Source of the DNA: Thermoactinospora rubra
GTDB taxonomy: Bacteria > Actinomycetota > Actinomycetes > Streptosporangiales > Streptosporangiaceae
DNA: 64,000 nt
Assembly (NCBI RefSeq): GCF_002093975.1
Contig: NZ_KZ084330.1
Location: 31,828 to 95,827 of the forward strand
Direction of reading: 5' to 3'
The translations under genes and the position numbers were made by a program. Below, one piece after another: positions 49,490 through 58,931 of the stretch (the stretch's first letter is position 1; each line of letters begins with the position of its first letter). The notes under the pieces were generated by a model, which was given only the letters and a program-made list of their open reading frames with translations, was not told the DNA's origin and did not search any database.

Positions 49490-49834
49490 ATGGAGCTCTT
49501 GAGACTGGTGCTGCTGTTCCTCCACCTGGCCGGGTTCGCCGCGCTGCTGGGGGGCTTCTTCCTCCAGATGCGCATGAAGCAGCCGCAGGTCGGCAGCTAC
49601 ATGATCGGCGGGGCGGTCGGGCAGGCCGTCACCGGCGCGGCGCTCGTCGGCGTCCGCTACGCGCTCGACCTGCCGGTGAGCAACCCCAAGATGGGCGTCA
49701 AGTTGGGGCTCGACCTCGTCCTGCTCGTGGTGGCGATCGTGGGCGTGCGGCAGGGGGCGCGGGGGCGCCGGTCGTTCTACGCCGCGGGGCTGCTCGCCGC
49801 CGCTGCCGCCGCCGTCGCGGTGTTCTGGCGGTGA
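49490..49834 (+). CDS. Small four-helix membrane protein
   Basis: A 114-residue protein that is almost entirely membrane-embedded: LLRLVLLFLHLAGFAALLGGFFLQM, GAVGQAVTGAALVGVRYAL, LGLDLVLLVVAIVGV and GLLAAAAAAVAVFW. The His in helix 1 and the length are like short actinobacterial membrane proteins of unknown function. ATG 49490 follows CAGGGT by six bases; GTG 49484 is also in frame. Transcribed away from the peptidase operon. Confidence 0.72.
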   Translation: MELLRLVLLFLHLAGFAALLGGFFLQMRMKQPQVGSYMIGGAVGQAVTGAALVGVRYALDLPVSNPKMGVKLGLDLVLLVVAIVGVRQGARGRRSFYAAGLLAAAAAAVAVFWR

Positions 49835-49888
49835 GAGACAGGGGACCGCTGGAAGCCGGCCCCAGCCTCCGGTCCCCGGCCCCCGGTC

Positions 49889-49936
49889 GCCGGTTGGCGG
49901 TGGCCGGCTGACGGCAGCCGGTTGGCGGTGGCCGGC
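49889..49936. repeat. 20-base direct repeat
   Basis: GCCGGTTGGCGGTGGCCGGC at 49889-49908 and again at 49917-49936, period 28, in the 135 bases upstream of the SWIM gene. Each copy is itself partly self-complementary (GCCGG/CCGGC). Confidence 0.8.
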
Positions 49937-49956
49937 CGACTGTCGGTCGCGATCTC

Positions 49957-49962
49957 TATCGT
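49957..49962 (+). promoter_or_regulatory. Candidate -10 hexamer TATCGT, leaderless SWIM gene
   Basis: Seven bases before ATG 49970. Confidence 0.5.
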
Positions 49963-49969
49963 CGCGGCC

Positions 49970-51301
49970 ATGACGAACGCGGTACAGGCGTACACCTACG
50001 CCGGACCCTCCACTCTCGACGGATCGCGGTTAGGGCTGTCGACCTCCGGCGGCCGGGCGCTGTCCGGGCCCCAGGCGCACCCCAGGTTCTTCAGCGGGCT
50101 GGTCACGCAGGCGGCGCCGGCCGCCGCGTGCCTGCTGGCGCTGGCCGACGTCGCGATGACCCGCTACCACCAGCCCCGCCCCACCTGGAGCCGCGACCCG
50201 GTGGTGACCTGCGACGGGCGGCGGCTGCGCCTGGAGTCCTTCTCGGCCTGCGGCGGCGTCTACGCCCGGCTCGACCTCGACGCGCTCGACGGGGAGGTCC
50301 TCGACCGCGGCACCACCAACGTCGACGTCAACGGCCCGCTGCGGGAGGCCCTGGCCAGGGTCGGCGGCAAGGACCCGCTCCACCTCGGCGTCGGCCCCGA
50401 CGAGCTGGCCGTCACCACGCTCGACGGCGCGGTCGTGGAGAAGAAGGTGCCGCTGCCCGACCGCTGGCTGCGCGGCTTCGCCGAGGTCCAGGTCATCGCC
50501 GCCGGGTTCGACCTGCGCGCCGAGCTGGCCGGACCGCACGCGGTCCGCTTCCTGCGCGGCCTGCCGCGCCGGGCGGGCGCCGCCGTCTGGGTCGCCCCGG
50601 CCGGACGCGAGCTGCGCGTCGTCTCCGGCCCGCGGCCCGGCGCGGTGTGCCTGTCCGGGACGGGCCGCCTGGCCACGCTGCTGCCGCTGCTGCGCTTCGC
50701 CAGGAGCCTGCGGGTGTACGGCCCGGCCGCCCCGCGCGAGCGGGAGGCCTCCGCCTGGGAGCTGGAGCTGCCCGGCATGCGCTACACCCTCGCGATCTCC
50801 CCCGAGCCCTGGCGCGGCTTTTCGGGCGAAGGCGCGGTGCTCGGCGACCTGGCGACCGACGAGGCCGCCGCCGACGCCGACGTGGTCGGCATGCTGCTCA
50901 ACTACGAACCGGCCGTCGAGCTCGGGCTGCTCGCCGACCGCTCCGGGCTGCCGGTCCCGCGCGTGCGCGCCGCCCTCACCCAGCTCGGCACCGCCGGGCG
51001 CGTCGGCTACGACCTGCACGAGGCCGCCCATTTCCACCGCGAGCTGCCCTACGACCGTGACCGGGTGGCCGAGCTCAACCCCCGGCTGACCGCCGCCCGC
51101 GCGCTGGTGGAGGCGGGAGCCGTACGGCTGGCCGGAGACCTCGCGGAGGTGACCACCGACGGCGGCGTGCGACGGGTACGGTTCGCGGACGGCTCGTGCA
51201 CGTGCCCGTGGTGGTTCGACCACCGGGGGTCGCGTGGCCCGTGCAAGCACGTGCTGGCGGCCCAGATCGCCGCTCGCGCCGTGGTGGAGGTGACCGCGTG
51301 A
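49970..51301 (+). CDS. SWIM zinc-finger protein
   Basis: A 443-residue protein. The C-terminus carries a full SWIM finger, CxCx(n)CxH (SCTCPWWFDHRGSRGPCKH, about residues 409-427). The N-terminal 380 residues have no domain I recognise; the beginning AYTYAGPSTLDGSRLGLSTSG is typical of the actinobacterial SWIM proteins coded beside AAA ATPase genes. SWIM fingers bind DNA or protein partners. It is coupled by GTGA to the large downstream gene and is probably part of one complex with it and the AAA ATPase at 54196. Confidence 0.9.
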   Translation: MTNAVQAYTYAGPSTLDGSRLGLSTSGGRALSGPQAHPRFFSGLVTQAAPAAACLLALADVAMTRYHQPRPTWSRDPVVTCDGRRLRLESFSACGGVYARLDLDALDGEVLDRGTTNVDVNGPLREALARVGGKDPLHLGVGPDELAVTTLDGAVVEKKVPLPDRWLRGFAEVQVIAAGFDLRAELAGPHAVRFLRGLPRRAGAAVWVAPAGRELRVVSGPRPGAVCLSGTGRLATLLPLLRFARSLRVYGPAAPREREASAWELELPGMRYTLAISPEPWRGFSGEGAVLGDLATDEAAADADVVGMLLNYEPAVELGLLADRSGLPVPRVRAALTQLGTAGRVGYDLHEAAHFHRELPYDRDRVAELNPRLTAARALVEAGAVRLAGDLAEVTTDGGVRRVRFADGSCTCPWWFDHRGSRGPCKHVLAAQIAARAVVEVTA

Positions 51302-54224
51302 GCGCTTGGGAGGCGGTGCGCGAGGCGATCCGTGTCGGCGACGTGGCACGGACGGCGGACATCGTCATGGCGCTGGACGAGGCCGGGCGCCGGGAGGTGG
51401 CCGCCGAGCTGCCCGGGCACATCCGCCCTGCCAGGGACGCGGCGCACGAGCGGATGCGGCGGACACAGGAGCAGATGGAGCAGCACGGGGAGGCGGCACG
51501 CCGCGAGTTCATGCGCGCCGCCGTCGCCTCGGGCGAGACGGAGGAACGCGCGCAGCAGCTGTGGTGGTCCAGCGCGCAACACCGCCAGGTGTGGGAGAAC
51601 CACCAGCGGATCTGGAGAATCCGGGACTCGTGGATCGAGCCCATGCGCGTCGCGGGGGCGGGCACGATCGGCGGGGCCGCGGCCGTCGCCTCGTGGCTGC
51701 GGCGCCGCGAGTTCCGCCCGCTGCCCGGCAGCTTCAGCCTCCTCCTGCGGGTCATCGTGGCCCGGCCGCCGGAGTGGCAGGCCGACCTGGCCGTCCGGCT
51801 GGCCGCGCGCCTGCGGCCGACCAGCGTGCGCGACGAGGACGCGACCCTGGCGCTGGCGCTGCTGCGCCGTAGCAAAGCCGTGCCGCCCGAGCACGACCCG
51901 CTCGTCGTCGCCTGGGTCGCCGCCGGCCCCGGACACTCGCTCGCCGACGACCCGCTGCTGGACCACCTGCTGCCCCGGCTGTTCCAGGCCGAGGGCGTGG
52001 GCAGGCAGCTGAGCCACGAGCCGGTCGGCCCCGACTACCGCGGCCCGTGGCTGTCGGCGCTGCCCCGGCTCGCGGCGGAGGGCAGGGTCGAGCGCCGCGT
52101 GCTGCTGGAGGGCTGCGTCAGCCGGTTCCTGCGCGGCGGCGACGCCACGAGCCTGCGCTTCTTCGCCCGCCTCCACGAACTGCTCGACCCCGCGCCGGAC
52201 GAGATCGATGCCCGCAACTACCTGCGGCTGCTGCCCGCCGCGCCCGGGCCGGTCGCCGAGCTGGCGCTGCGCCATCTGCGCCGCCTCGGCACGCTGACCG
52301 AGGAGCAGACCGCCGAGGCGATCGAGGCGCTGCTGCACCGCGCGGAGAGCAAGCTGGTGCGGGCCGGGCTGAGCTGGCTGGACCAGACGGCCCGCGCCGC
52401 GTCCGGTGACCTTGATCACCTGGCGCCCGCGCTCGGCTCGGCGTTCGTCAGCGAGTCGCCCCAGGTGCAGGAGCGCGCGGTACGGCTGGCCGGCAAACAC
52501 GCCGGGCGCTTCACGCCCGTCGGCGCCGAGGCGGTCCGCGCCTCGGCCACGGTGCTGCCCCCCGACCTGGCCTCCCGGCTGGGGGATGCATTCGGCGAGG
52601 TGGAGGTGGACGAAGGGGACGGTTTCGTCCCGGGCGAGCTGCCGGACTTCGGCGAGCCGCAGGCCGTCTCCCTCACGCCTCTGGGCGAGGCGTCGCTGCT
52701 CGTCGGATACGGACACTTCACGGACGGCGTCGCCTTCGAGCGCTGGCTGGCCGGTTTCGTCGCGGCTGTCGCGCGGGGCGGGCTGCGCGACGCCGCCCTG
52801 CCGGGGCAGACGTGGCTCTACGGCCGCAGCGAGTGGGGCGAGCCGTCGGAGTGGGCCGAGGCGCTGCTGCGGGAAGCCGTCCGGCAGGCCGGTGGGTTGC
52901 GGTCGCCCGTCACGCATCGGTTCTGGGTCGACATCGGCGAGGGCTCCTTCGAGGCCGACTTCGGCCGGCTGCCGGAGAAGTGGCGCTCCCACATCATCAC
53001 GCAACTGACGGAGGAGGGCGTCCCGCTGGGGAACCTGGAACATGCGGTGGTGGGCGAGCCGATCGAGGGTGAGATCCGCGGCGTCGCCAGGTCGACGGAG
53101 GGATGGCCGCGCGGCTACGAGGAGGGTCCTTGCCCGGATCGGCTCCCCAGCCCGGCGTCGGTCGCGGCCCCGCGCTTCGTCATGCTGCGCCGGTGCGCCG
53201 AGCTCTACGCCGCGCTCAAGAGCGGGGCGCTTCCGCCGTACCTGCTGGCCACCCCCACCCGCGCCGACGGCATGCTGGACGTCGGCGAGCTGGTGGCGCG
53301 CCTGGAGGGCTACGAGCGGGCAGGCGTCCGCCCCCTCGACGCCGACCTGCAGCAGGCCCTGCTCCGGCTGCCCCGTGAGGTGGCCGGGGAGGACGTCGCG
53401 AAGGCACGCGCGCTCGGCTCAGAAGCGGGCGCCACGCTGGTCCGCTGGCTGGAGCGCCGGCCACGGCCCTCGACGCGCGTCGAGTGGATCGGCGACGACC
53501 GGGGGCCCTGGCCTCCGTTCCGCTCGCGGATCCAGGCACCGGCCACGGGCCTGGACCTGGCGGACCTGCTCCTGGCCGATCCGCCGGTGGAGCTATGGAA
53601 TAGGAACAAGGAACACCTGGGCGGCTGGCCGCTGGTCACGCCCGCCGACCCGGACGTGGCGGCGATGCAGCTGGTGCCGTACCTGCTCGACCACTGGCGC
53701 CGTCCGGAAGCCTTCCACGACGACGTCGCGGCGTTGCTCGACCAAGGCGGCCCGGGGACCGAGGGGATCGCCCTGTTGCTCGCCTGGCTGCTGGCCGAGC
53801 GGGAGTCCTCGCAGGGGCGGGAGCCCGGCGTCTCGCTCCTGCTGCGCGCCGTCGCGCGGCGCAGCCTCCCGGCGGCCGAGTGCGGGCGGCAGCTCGGAAT
53901 GCTGGTGCGCCTGGGCTCCGGCAGGCTCCGCGACGTGCTGGAGTCCCTGGAGGAGTGCGCTTGGCAGGGCGCGCACCGCGAGGTGTGGCAGATCGTCGCC
54001 GGGCTGCTGCCCGTCTACCTCCCCGAGCCGGGCGGGCGCACTCCGGGCACACGCGGGCGCTCGGCTTCGCCGTACGGGCGGCGCGATGGGCGGACGCCCG
54101 CGGGGCGATCCCGGCGGTGGCCGAGATCGCCGCGCGCAAGGGCTCCAGCGGCGTCATCCGTGAAGCGCGGCGGCTTCACGAGCTGCTGGAAGGTGTCACA
54201 GGTAGAGGCCGGTCGGCTCCCTGA
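51298..54224 (+). CDS. Large DUF6493-like partner of the SWIM protein, frameshifted near the end
   Basis: A protein of about 975 residues starting at GTG 51298 (GGAGG seven bases upstream). It is mostly helical and repetitive, HEAT-like in character, with no catalytic motif that I recognise; it resembles DUF6493-type proteins found beside actinobacterial SWIM genes, a moderate assignment. The first frame is coherent to about 54035 (LPVYLPEPGG) and then becomes Arg-rich nonsense. The natural C-terminus (GHTRALGFAVRAARWADARG...RLHELLEGVTGRG) continues in the -1 frame and stops at 54224. One base therefore seems missing in the G/C run at 54028-54040, by mutation or sequencing error. Confidence 0.75.
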
Positions 54225-55320
54225 CGGCGGCGGGGGCCACAGCCCGGTGGGCGCGCAGGGCGTACAGCTCGGCCAGCGTGGCGCCCTCCGGGCCGACGCC
54301 CTCGCCCGTGCCGAGCCAGCGCACGGCCTCCTCCCGGCTCAGCGGCCCGACCTCGATCTGGGCCAGGCAGCGGCCCGGGCGGACCACCGCCGGGTGCAGG
54401 CGCGTCAGGTCCTCGTTGGTGGTGATCGCCACCAGCACGTCGCGGCCCTGGCCCAGCAGGCCGTCGGTCAGGTTGAGCAGGCGCGACAGGCCCTGTCCTG
54501 AGGCCGCCTTGGCGCTCGCGCCGATCAGCTCGTCGCAGTCCTCCAGCACCAGCAGCCGCCAGCGGTCGTCGTCGTGCCCGACGGCGACCTCCATGAGGTA
54601 CCCGGGGCTGCCGAACAGCTGCTCGGGGTCGAGCACGCAGTCCACCTGGCACCATTCGCGCCACTTGCGGGCCAGCGTGCGCAGCAGCGTGGTCTTGCCG
54701 GTCCCGGGCGGCCCGTGCAGGAGGACGAGCCGGCCGGCGACGTCGCCGGGCCGCAGGGCCATGAGCCGCTCCAGCCGGGCGCGCGCCGCGGCGGTGTAGT
54801 TGCCGCTGATCTCGGCCCAGGGCTGGGCGGTGACGGGCTTGTCCGAGCGGTTGCCACCGTGCCGCGCCCGCCACCAGAACCCCATCTTGACGTGCTCGGC
54901 CTCGGGGTCGGGCTCCTCTGCGCCCTCGGTCGCCTCCTTCAGCACCGCCCGGGCCAGCTCCTCGGTGACGGCCGTGACCCCGACGGTGGCGCTCCGCCCG
55001 CGGTGCCGTACGGCACGCAGCGTCCACCCCTCGCCGCACACCAGCCGCGCCTCGGAGCCGTCCTCGACCTTGGCGGTGCGCACCACGGTGCCGTGCGCGG
55101 GATACAGCGTCGCCTCGGGACGCACGCGCTCGAGATCGGCCTGCCGGTACCACGGCTGGACGCCGGTCGCGAACGGCGACAGGGCGAGGGCGTCGATCAC
55201 GTCGAGCGCGGAGTCGGCGTCGTCCAGCCACACGGTCATGGGCAGCGGGCCGGGCGTCGCGCCGGTGCGTGTCTGGTCGGCGGAGAAGGCCACCTCCTTC
55301 ATGACGGACATGCGTTTCAT
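54196..55320 (-). CDS. AAA-family ATPase with DUF5925-like N-terminus
   Basis: A 374-residue protein. An N-terminal domain of about 150 residues (WLDDADSALDVIDALALSPFATG) precedes a AAA module: Walker A GPPGTGKT at 203-210, Walker B LLVLEDCDE around 256-264, sensor 1 Asn in VLVAITTNEDLTRLHPAV and the arginine finger region RPGRCLAQIEVGPLSREEA. It resembles CbxX/MoxR-style remodelling ATPases. Convergent with the SWIM operon (29-base overlap of the ends), so it is transcribed separately but probably works with those products. The start region offers ATG 55320 and ATG 55308. Confidence 0.88.
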   Translation of the reverse strand: MKRMSVMKEVAFSADQTRTGATPGPLPMTVWLDDADSALDVIDALALSPFATGVQPWYRQADLERVRPEATLYPAHGTVVRTAKVEDGSEARLVCGEGWTLRAVRHRGRSATVGVTAVTEELARAVLKEATEGAEEPDPEAEHVKMGFWWRARHGGNRSDKPVTAQPWAEISGNYTAAARARLERLMALRPGDVAGRLVLLHGPPGTGKTTLLRTLARKWREWCQVDCVLDPEQLFGSPGYLMEVAVGHDDDRWRLLVLEDCDELIGASAKAASGQGLSRLLNLTDGLLGQGRDVLVAITTNEDLTRLHPAVVRPGRCLAQIEVGPLSREEAVRWLGTGEGVGPEGATLAELYALRAHRAVAPAAVREPTGLYL

Positions 55321-55386
55321 GATCCGCGAGCATGCCGGACATGTCCACGGAATATTACGATCCGCGACACCGCGAGGCCGGGCGGC

Positions 55387-56943
55387 TCAGGAGGACTTCT
55401 TGAGAATGCCCTTGCTCTGCCCCATCACGAAATTGGCCTGGTAGTCCAGGGTGATGGCGTTCTTCCTGGTGAGCTTGATCGTCGGATTGGTGCCCAGCAG
55501 GTCGAACCCCACGCACGTGCCGCCCAGCCCGGTGAGCTCGAAGATGAGGGCCGACGTCGAGTAGCCGGTGAGCACCAGCTCGCCCTTGCTGCAGCCGGCG
55601 TCCTCGCCGGGCGACTCCCAGGTGCCCTTGGACCGGCCGGCCGCGAGCGTGATGGTGACGGGCTCGTCCTCGAAGGTCTTGCCGTCGATGGCCCTGCTGT
55701 CGGCCGTGCCCTTCCAGGTGCCCGCGAAGGCGGCCGGGATCTTCAGGTCTCCCTGCTGTCCCGCGTCGGCGGGCTGACTGCTCTCGTCCTCCGACGGCGA
55801 CGGCGACGGGCTGGGCGGGGTCTCGGTCGGCTGCCGGCCGGCCGCGGGGGAGGAGGCGGCGACGGTCCTGGTCGGCTGGTCGTCTCCGGGCGACGGGTCG
55901 CGGTTCAGCCACAGCACGACGCCCGCGGCCGTGGCCGCCAGGGCCACGGCGACGGCCGTCGCGACGATGGGAGCGCGGCGTGACGGGGGGCGCGGTGGCG
56001 GCACCGTCGAGTTGGCCCTGCTGCCGGGATCGGTCCAGGCGCCGTGACCCCCGTGAGGAGGCGCGCCACGAGGGTGGCCTCCAGGGTGGGACACCGGGTG
56101 GGGCGGGATCGTGCCCGGCGAGGCGGCCACGGGGGTGGCCATGGGCGCGGCGGCCTGGGGGTTGACCAGCGCCACCATCAGCTCCTTGGCCGAAGGCCGC
56201 CGCGCCGGGTCCTTCGACAGCGCGGCCCCGATGATCCCCCGCAGGCGGGGCGGTAACGGCGACAGGTCCGGCTCGGAGTACAGCACCCGATGCATCACCG
56301 CGGGCACCGTGTCCGCCCCGAACGGGCTGGAGCCGGTCGCCGCGTAGAGCATCGTCGCGCCCCACGCGAAGACGTCGGAGGCGGCCGAGGCCGGGGAGCC
56401 GTTGATCTGCTCGGGCGCGAGGTAGGCGGGCGTGCCGATCAGGCCCGAGGTCATCGTCGCCGCCCCCTCGGCGCGGGCGATGCCGAAGTCCACCACGCGC
56501 GGCCCGTCGGGGCCCAGCAGTACGTTGCCCGGCTTGAAGTCGCGATGCACGATCCCGGCGGCGTGGATGGCCGCCAGGGCGGTCGCCGTCCCCACCGCCA
56601 GGCGTTCCAGCTCGCCGCCGTGCAGCGGTCCCCGCTCGAAGACCCGCGTGGCCAGCGACGGGCCGTCGACGTACTCGCTGGCCACCCACGGCCGCGGCCC
56701 GTCCGTGGAGACCGCCAGGACGCGGGCCGTGCAGAAGGACGCGATGCTCTCCAAAGCCTGCAGCTCCCGGCCCAGCCGCGCCCGCGTCTCGCGATCGCCG
56801 CTGGACAGCAGCTTGACCGCCACCCGCTCGCCGACGGGGTCGAACCCCAGGTACACCACGCCCTGGCCGCCCTCGCCGAGGCGGCCGGCCAACCGGTAAT
56901 CGCCCAGCTGCGGCGGGTCGTCCGGTTCGAGTGGGAAGACCAT
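55387..56943 (-). CDS. Transmembrane Ser/Thr protein kinase with extracytoplasmic domain
   Basis: A 518-residue Hanks-type kinase. The N-terminal kinase domain (15-275) has GEGGQG, Lys44 (VAVKLL), the catalytic loop HRDFKPGN with Asp135, DFG at 152-154 and the activation segment SGLIGTPAYLAPEQ. A Pro/Gly/His-rich linker leads to one membrane helix (PIVATAVAVALAATAAGVVLWL, about 350). The outer domain of about 140 residues after a Pro/Ser stalk has two Cys (DAGCSKGE and GGTCVGF) that could pair, and a lipocalin-like sequence (TWKGTADSRAIDGKTF). ATG 56943 is seven bases after TACCGT on the minus strand. It shares a compact divergent promoter with the channel gene. Confidence 0.92.
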   Translation of the reverse strand: MVFPLEPDDPPQLGDYRLAGRLGEGGQGVVYLGFDPVGERVAVKLLSSGDRETRARLGRELQALESIASFCTARVLAVSTDGPRPWVASEYVDGPSLATRVFERGPLHGGELERLAVGTATALAAIHAAGIVHRDFKPGNVLLGPDGPRVVDFGIARAEGAATMTSGLIGTPAYLAPEQINGSPASAASDVFAWGATMLYAATGSSPFGADTVPAVMHRVLYSEPDLSPLPPRLRGIIGAALSKDPARRPSAKELMVALVNPQAAAPMATPVAASPGTIPPHPVSHPGGHPRGAPPHGGHGAWTDPGSRANSTVPPPRPPSRRAPIVATAVAVALAATAAGVVLWLNRDPSPGDDQPTRTVAASSPAAGRQPTETPPSPSPSPSEDESSQPADAGQQGDLKIPAAFAGTWKGTADSRAIDGKTFEDEPVTITLAAGRSKGTWESPGEDAGCSKGELVLTGYSTSALIFELTGLGGTCVGFDLLGTNPTIKLTRKNAITLDYQANFVMGQSKGILKKSS

Positions 56944-56950
56944 GGCCGTT

Positions 56951-56982
56951 ACGGTACATGTCGGGAAATAGCCCGGTACCGT
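56951..56982. promoter_or_regulatory. Back-to-back divergent promoters with mirror-image -10 elements
   Basis: ACGGTAC (56951-56957) and GTACCGT (56976-56982) are an exact inverted repeat. Each contains a TACCGT -10 hexamer pointing outward: minus strand for the kinase (7 bases to ATG 56943, leaderless) and plus strand for the channel gene (about 43-base leader with GGAGG). The -35 regions would overlap, so the two promoters may compete or be co-regulated. Confidence 0.55.
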
Positions 56983-57031
56983 ATGACCCTGGTGATCCAC
57001 GAAGTGTCAGCGCCCACATGGAGGTTTCGGG

Positions 57032-58897
57032 GTGTCCAGGGCGAGCTTCCGCGAGCGTGTGCGGTATTGGTTCGACAACACCATGGCCAAGGGAACGGCG
57101 GCGCTGGTCGGCTGGCTGTCCCTGGTGTCACTCGCGCTCATCGTGGTGGTGGCGGGGCTGACCCTGTGGCTGGCGCCGGGCGAGCCGGCTCCCGGCATGA
57201 GCGCGGGGGAGGTGCTCTGGCTCGCCCTCATGCACGCCATGACACCCAGCAAGATCGCCAGCGACAAGGGCAGCGTGCCGTTCATGGCCGTCATGTTCAT
57301 CGGCTCGCTGGGCGGCCTGTTCATCGTCAGCATCCTCATCGGCCTGCTGTCCAACGGGCTCAAGGCCAAGGTCGACCGGCTGCGCCGGGGCCGCTCCCGC
57401 ATCGTCGAGCGCGGCCACACCGTCGTCCTGGGCTGGTCCGACCAGGTCCACACCATCGTCGGCGAGCTGGTCAAAGCCAACGCCAGCCAGCGCGGCGCGG
57501 TCATCGCCATCCTCGCCGACCGCGACAAGCCGACCATGGAGGAGGAGCTACGCGAGCGCCTGGGCGACACCGGCAGGACGCGGATCGTCTGCCGCACCGG
57601 CCGGCCCACCGAGCCGCGCGACCTGGAGCTGATGAACCTCGGCTCGGCACGTTCCATCGTGGTCCTCTCACCCGAGGGCGAGGACCCCGACGCGCACGTG
57701 GTGAAGATCCTCCTGGCGCTCGCCAAGCGCGCCGGCGTCCACCCGCCCGTCGTGGCCGCCCTCGCCTCCAGCCGCAACCTCGCCGCCGCCCGCCTGGCCG
57801 GCGGCCCGGCCGTCCACCTGGTGGACTCCGACGACACCGCCTCCCGGCTCATCGTCCAGTCCTCCCGCCAGTCCGGCATGTCGGTGGTCTGCATGGACCT
57901 GCTGAACTTCGACGGCGGCGAGATCTACCTGCGCACCGAGCCGGAGCTGGTCGGCAGGACGTACGGCGAGGCGCTGCCGGCCTACCGCACGGCCACCGTC
58001 ATGGGCCTGAGCCGCCCCGGCGGGGTCACGCTCAACCCGCCGATGGACACCGTGATCGACAGCGGCGACCAGATCGTGCTCATCGCCCAGGACGACTCCG
58101 TGATCCGGTTCGGCGGCGAGCCGCCCCAGCCGGTCGACACGGCCATCGTCACCGCCGAACGCCGCAGGCCGGAGCCCGAGCGGACGCTCATCCTCAATTG
58201 GAACGGCCGCGCCGAGCAGATCATCCGCTACCTCGACGGCTACGTCCCCGCCGGCTCGCTCCTGGAGATCGCCACCGACCACCCCAAGGCCGGGGTGGAC
58301 CTCATGGCGCTGGAGAACCTCAAGGTCAACGTCAAGGACTGCGACACCACCGACCGGTACGCGCTGGAGGCGCTGGGCCTGGGGCTGTTCGACCACGTCA
58401 TCGTGCTGTCCGACGACCGCTACTCCCCGCAGCACGCCGACACCCGCACGCTGATGACGCTGCTGCACCTGCGCGACATGCAGCAGGCTCACGGCCAGCG
58501 GTACTCCATCGTCAGCGAGATGCACGACGAGAGCAACCGCGCGCTCGCCGAGGTGACCGAGGCCGACGACATCGTCATCAGCGACACCGTCATCGGCCTG
58601 CTGCTCGCCCAGCTGGCCGAGAACCGGCACCTGGCCGAGGTGTTCGGCTACCTGTTCGACTCGCGCGGCTCGGAGATCTACCCGCGGCCCGCCGCCGACT
58701 ACGTCCAGCCGGGCGCCGAGATCAACTTCGCCACCGTCGTGGAGTCGGCCCGCCGCCGCGGCGAGACCGCCATCGGCTACCGCCTGGCCACCCAGCTCAA
58801 CACCCCGCCCCATTACGGCATCGTGCTGAACCCCGACAAGACCGCCAAGCTGACGCTCGGCCGCCGTGACTCCGTCATCGTGCTCGCCGAGCGCTAG
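57032..58897 (+). CDS. CASTOR/POLLUX-like ion channel with RCK domains
   Basis: A 621-residue protein. Two or three helices span the first 110 residues (GWLSLVSLALIVVVAGLTLWL, VMFIGSLGGLFIVSILIGLLSNGL) with a pore-like loop between; there is no canonical TVGYG filter. Then come two RCK-type NAD-binding domains: TVVLGWSDQVHTIVGELVKAN and later LILNWNGRAEQIIRYLDGYVPAGS. The second fits the Castor_Poll_mid family, known in plants as nuclear calcium/potassium channels and common in actinobacteria. GTG 57032 has GGAGG seven bases upstream. Ion specificity is unknown. Co-regulation with the divergent kinase is plausible. Confidence 0.88.
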   Translation: MSRASFRERVRYWFDNTMAKGTAALVGWLSLVSLALIVVVAGLTLWLAPGEPAPGMSAGEVLWLALMHAMTPSKIASDKGSVPFMAVMFIGSLGGLFIVSILIGLLSNGLKAKVDRLRRGRSRIVERGHTVVLGWSDQVHTIVGELVKANASQRGAVIAILADRDKPTMEEELRERLGDTGRTRIVCRTGRPTEPRDLELMNLGSARSIVVLSPEGEDPDAHVVKILLALAKRAGVHPPVVAALASSRNLAAARLAGGPAVHLVDSDDTASRLIVQSSRQSGMSVVCMDLLNFDGGEIYLRTEPELVGRTYGEALPAYRTATVMGLSRPGGVTLNPPMDTVIDSGDQIVLIAQDDSVIRFGGEPPQPVDTAIVTAERRRPEPERTLILNWNGRAEQIIRYLDGYVPAGSLLEIATDHPKAGVDLMALENLKVNVKDCDTTDRYALEALGLGLFDHVIVLSDDRYSPQHADTRTLMTLLHLRDMQQAHGQRYSIVSEMHDESNRALAEVTEADDIVISDTVIGLLLAQLAENRHLAEVFGYLFDSRGSEIYPRPAADYVQPGAEINFATVVESARRRGETAIGYRLATQLNTPPHYGIVLNPDKTAKLTLGRRDSVIVLAER

Positions 58898-58931
58898 ACC
58901 CTCCCACGGGGGGAGACCCCAGGCTGGTGCC

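Noticed and set aside
49889..49936. Operator for the SWIM gene
   Set aside because: The 20-base direct repeats are Gly-Gly-type GC repeats without dyad spacing and lie upstream of a plausible -10; recorded only as a repeat.
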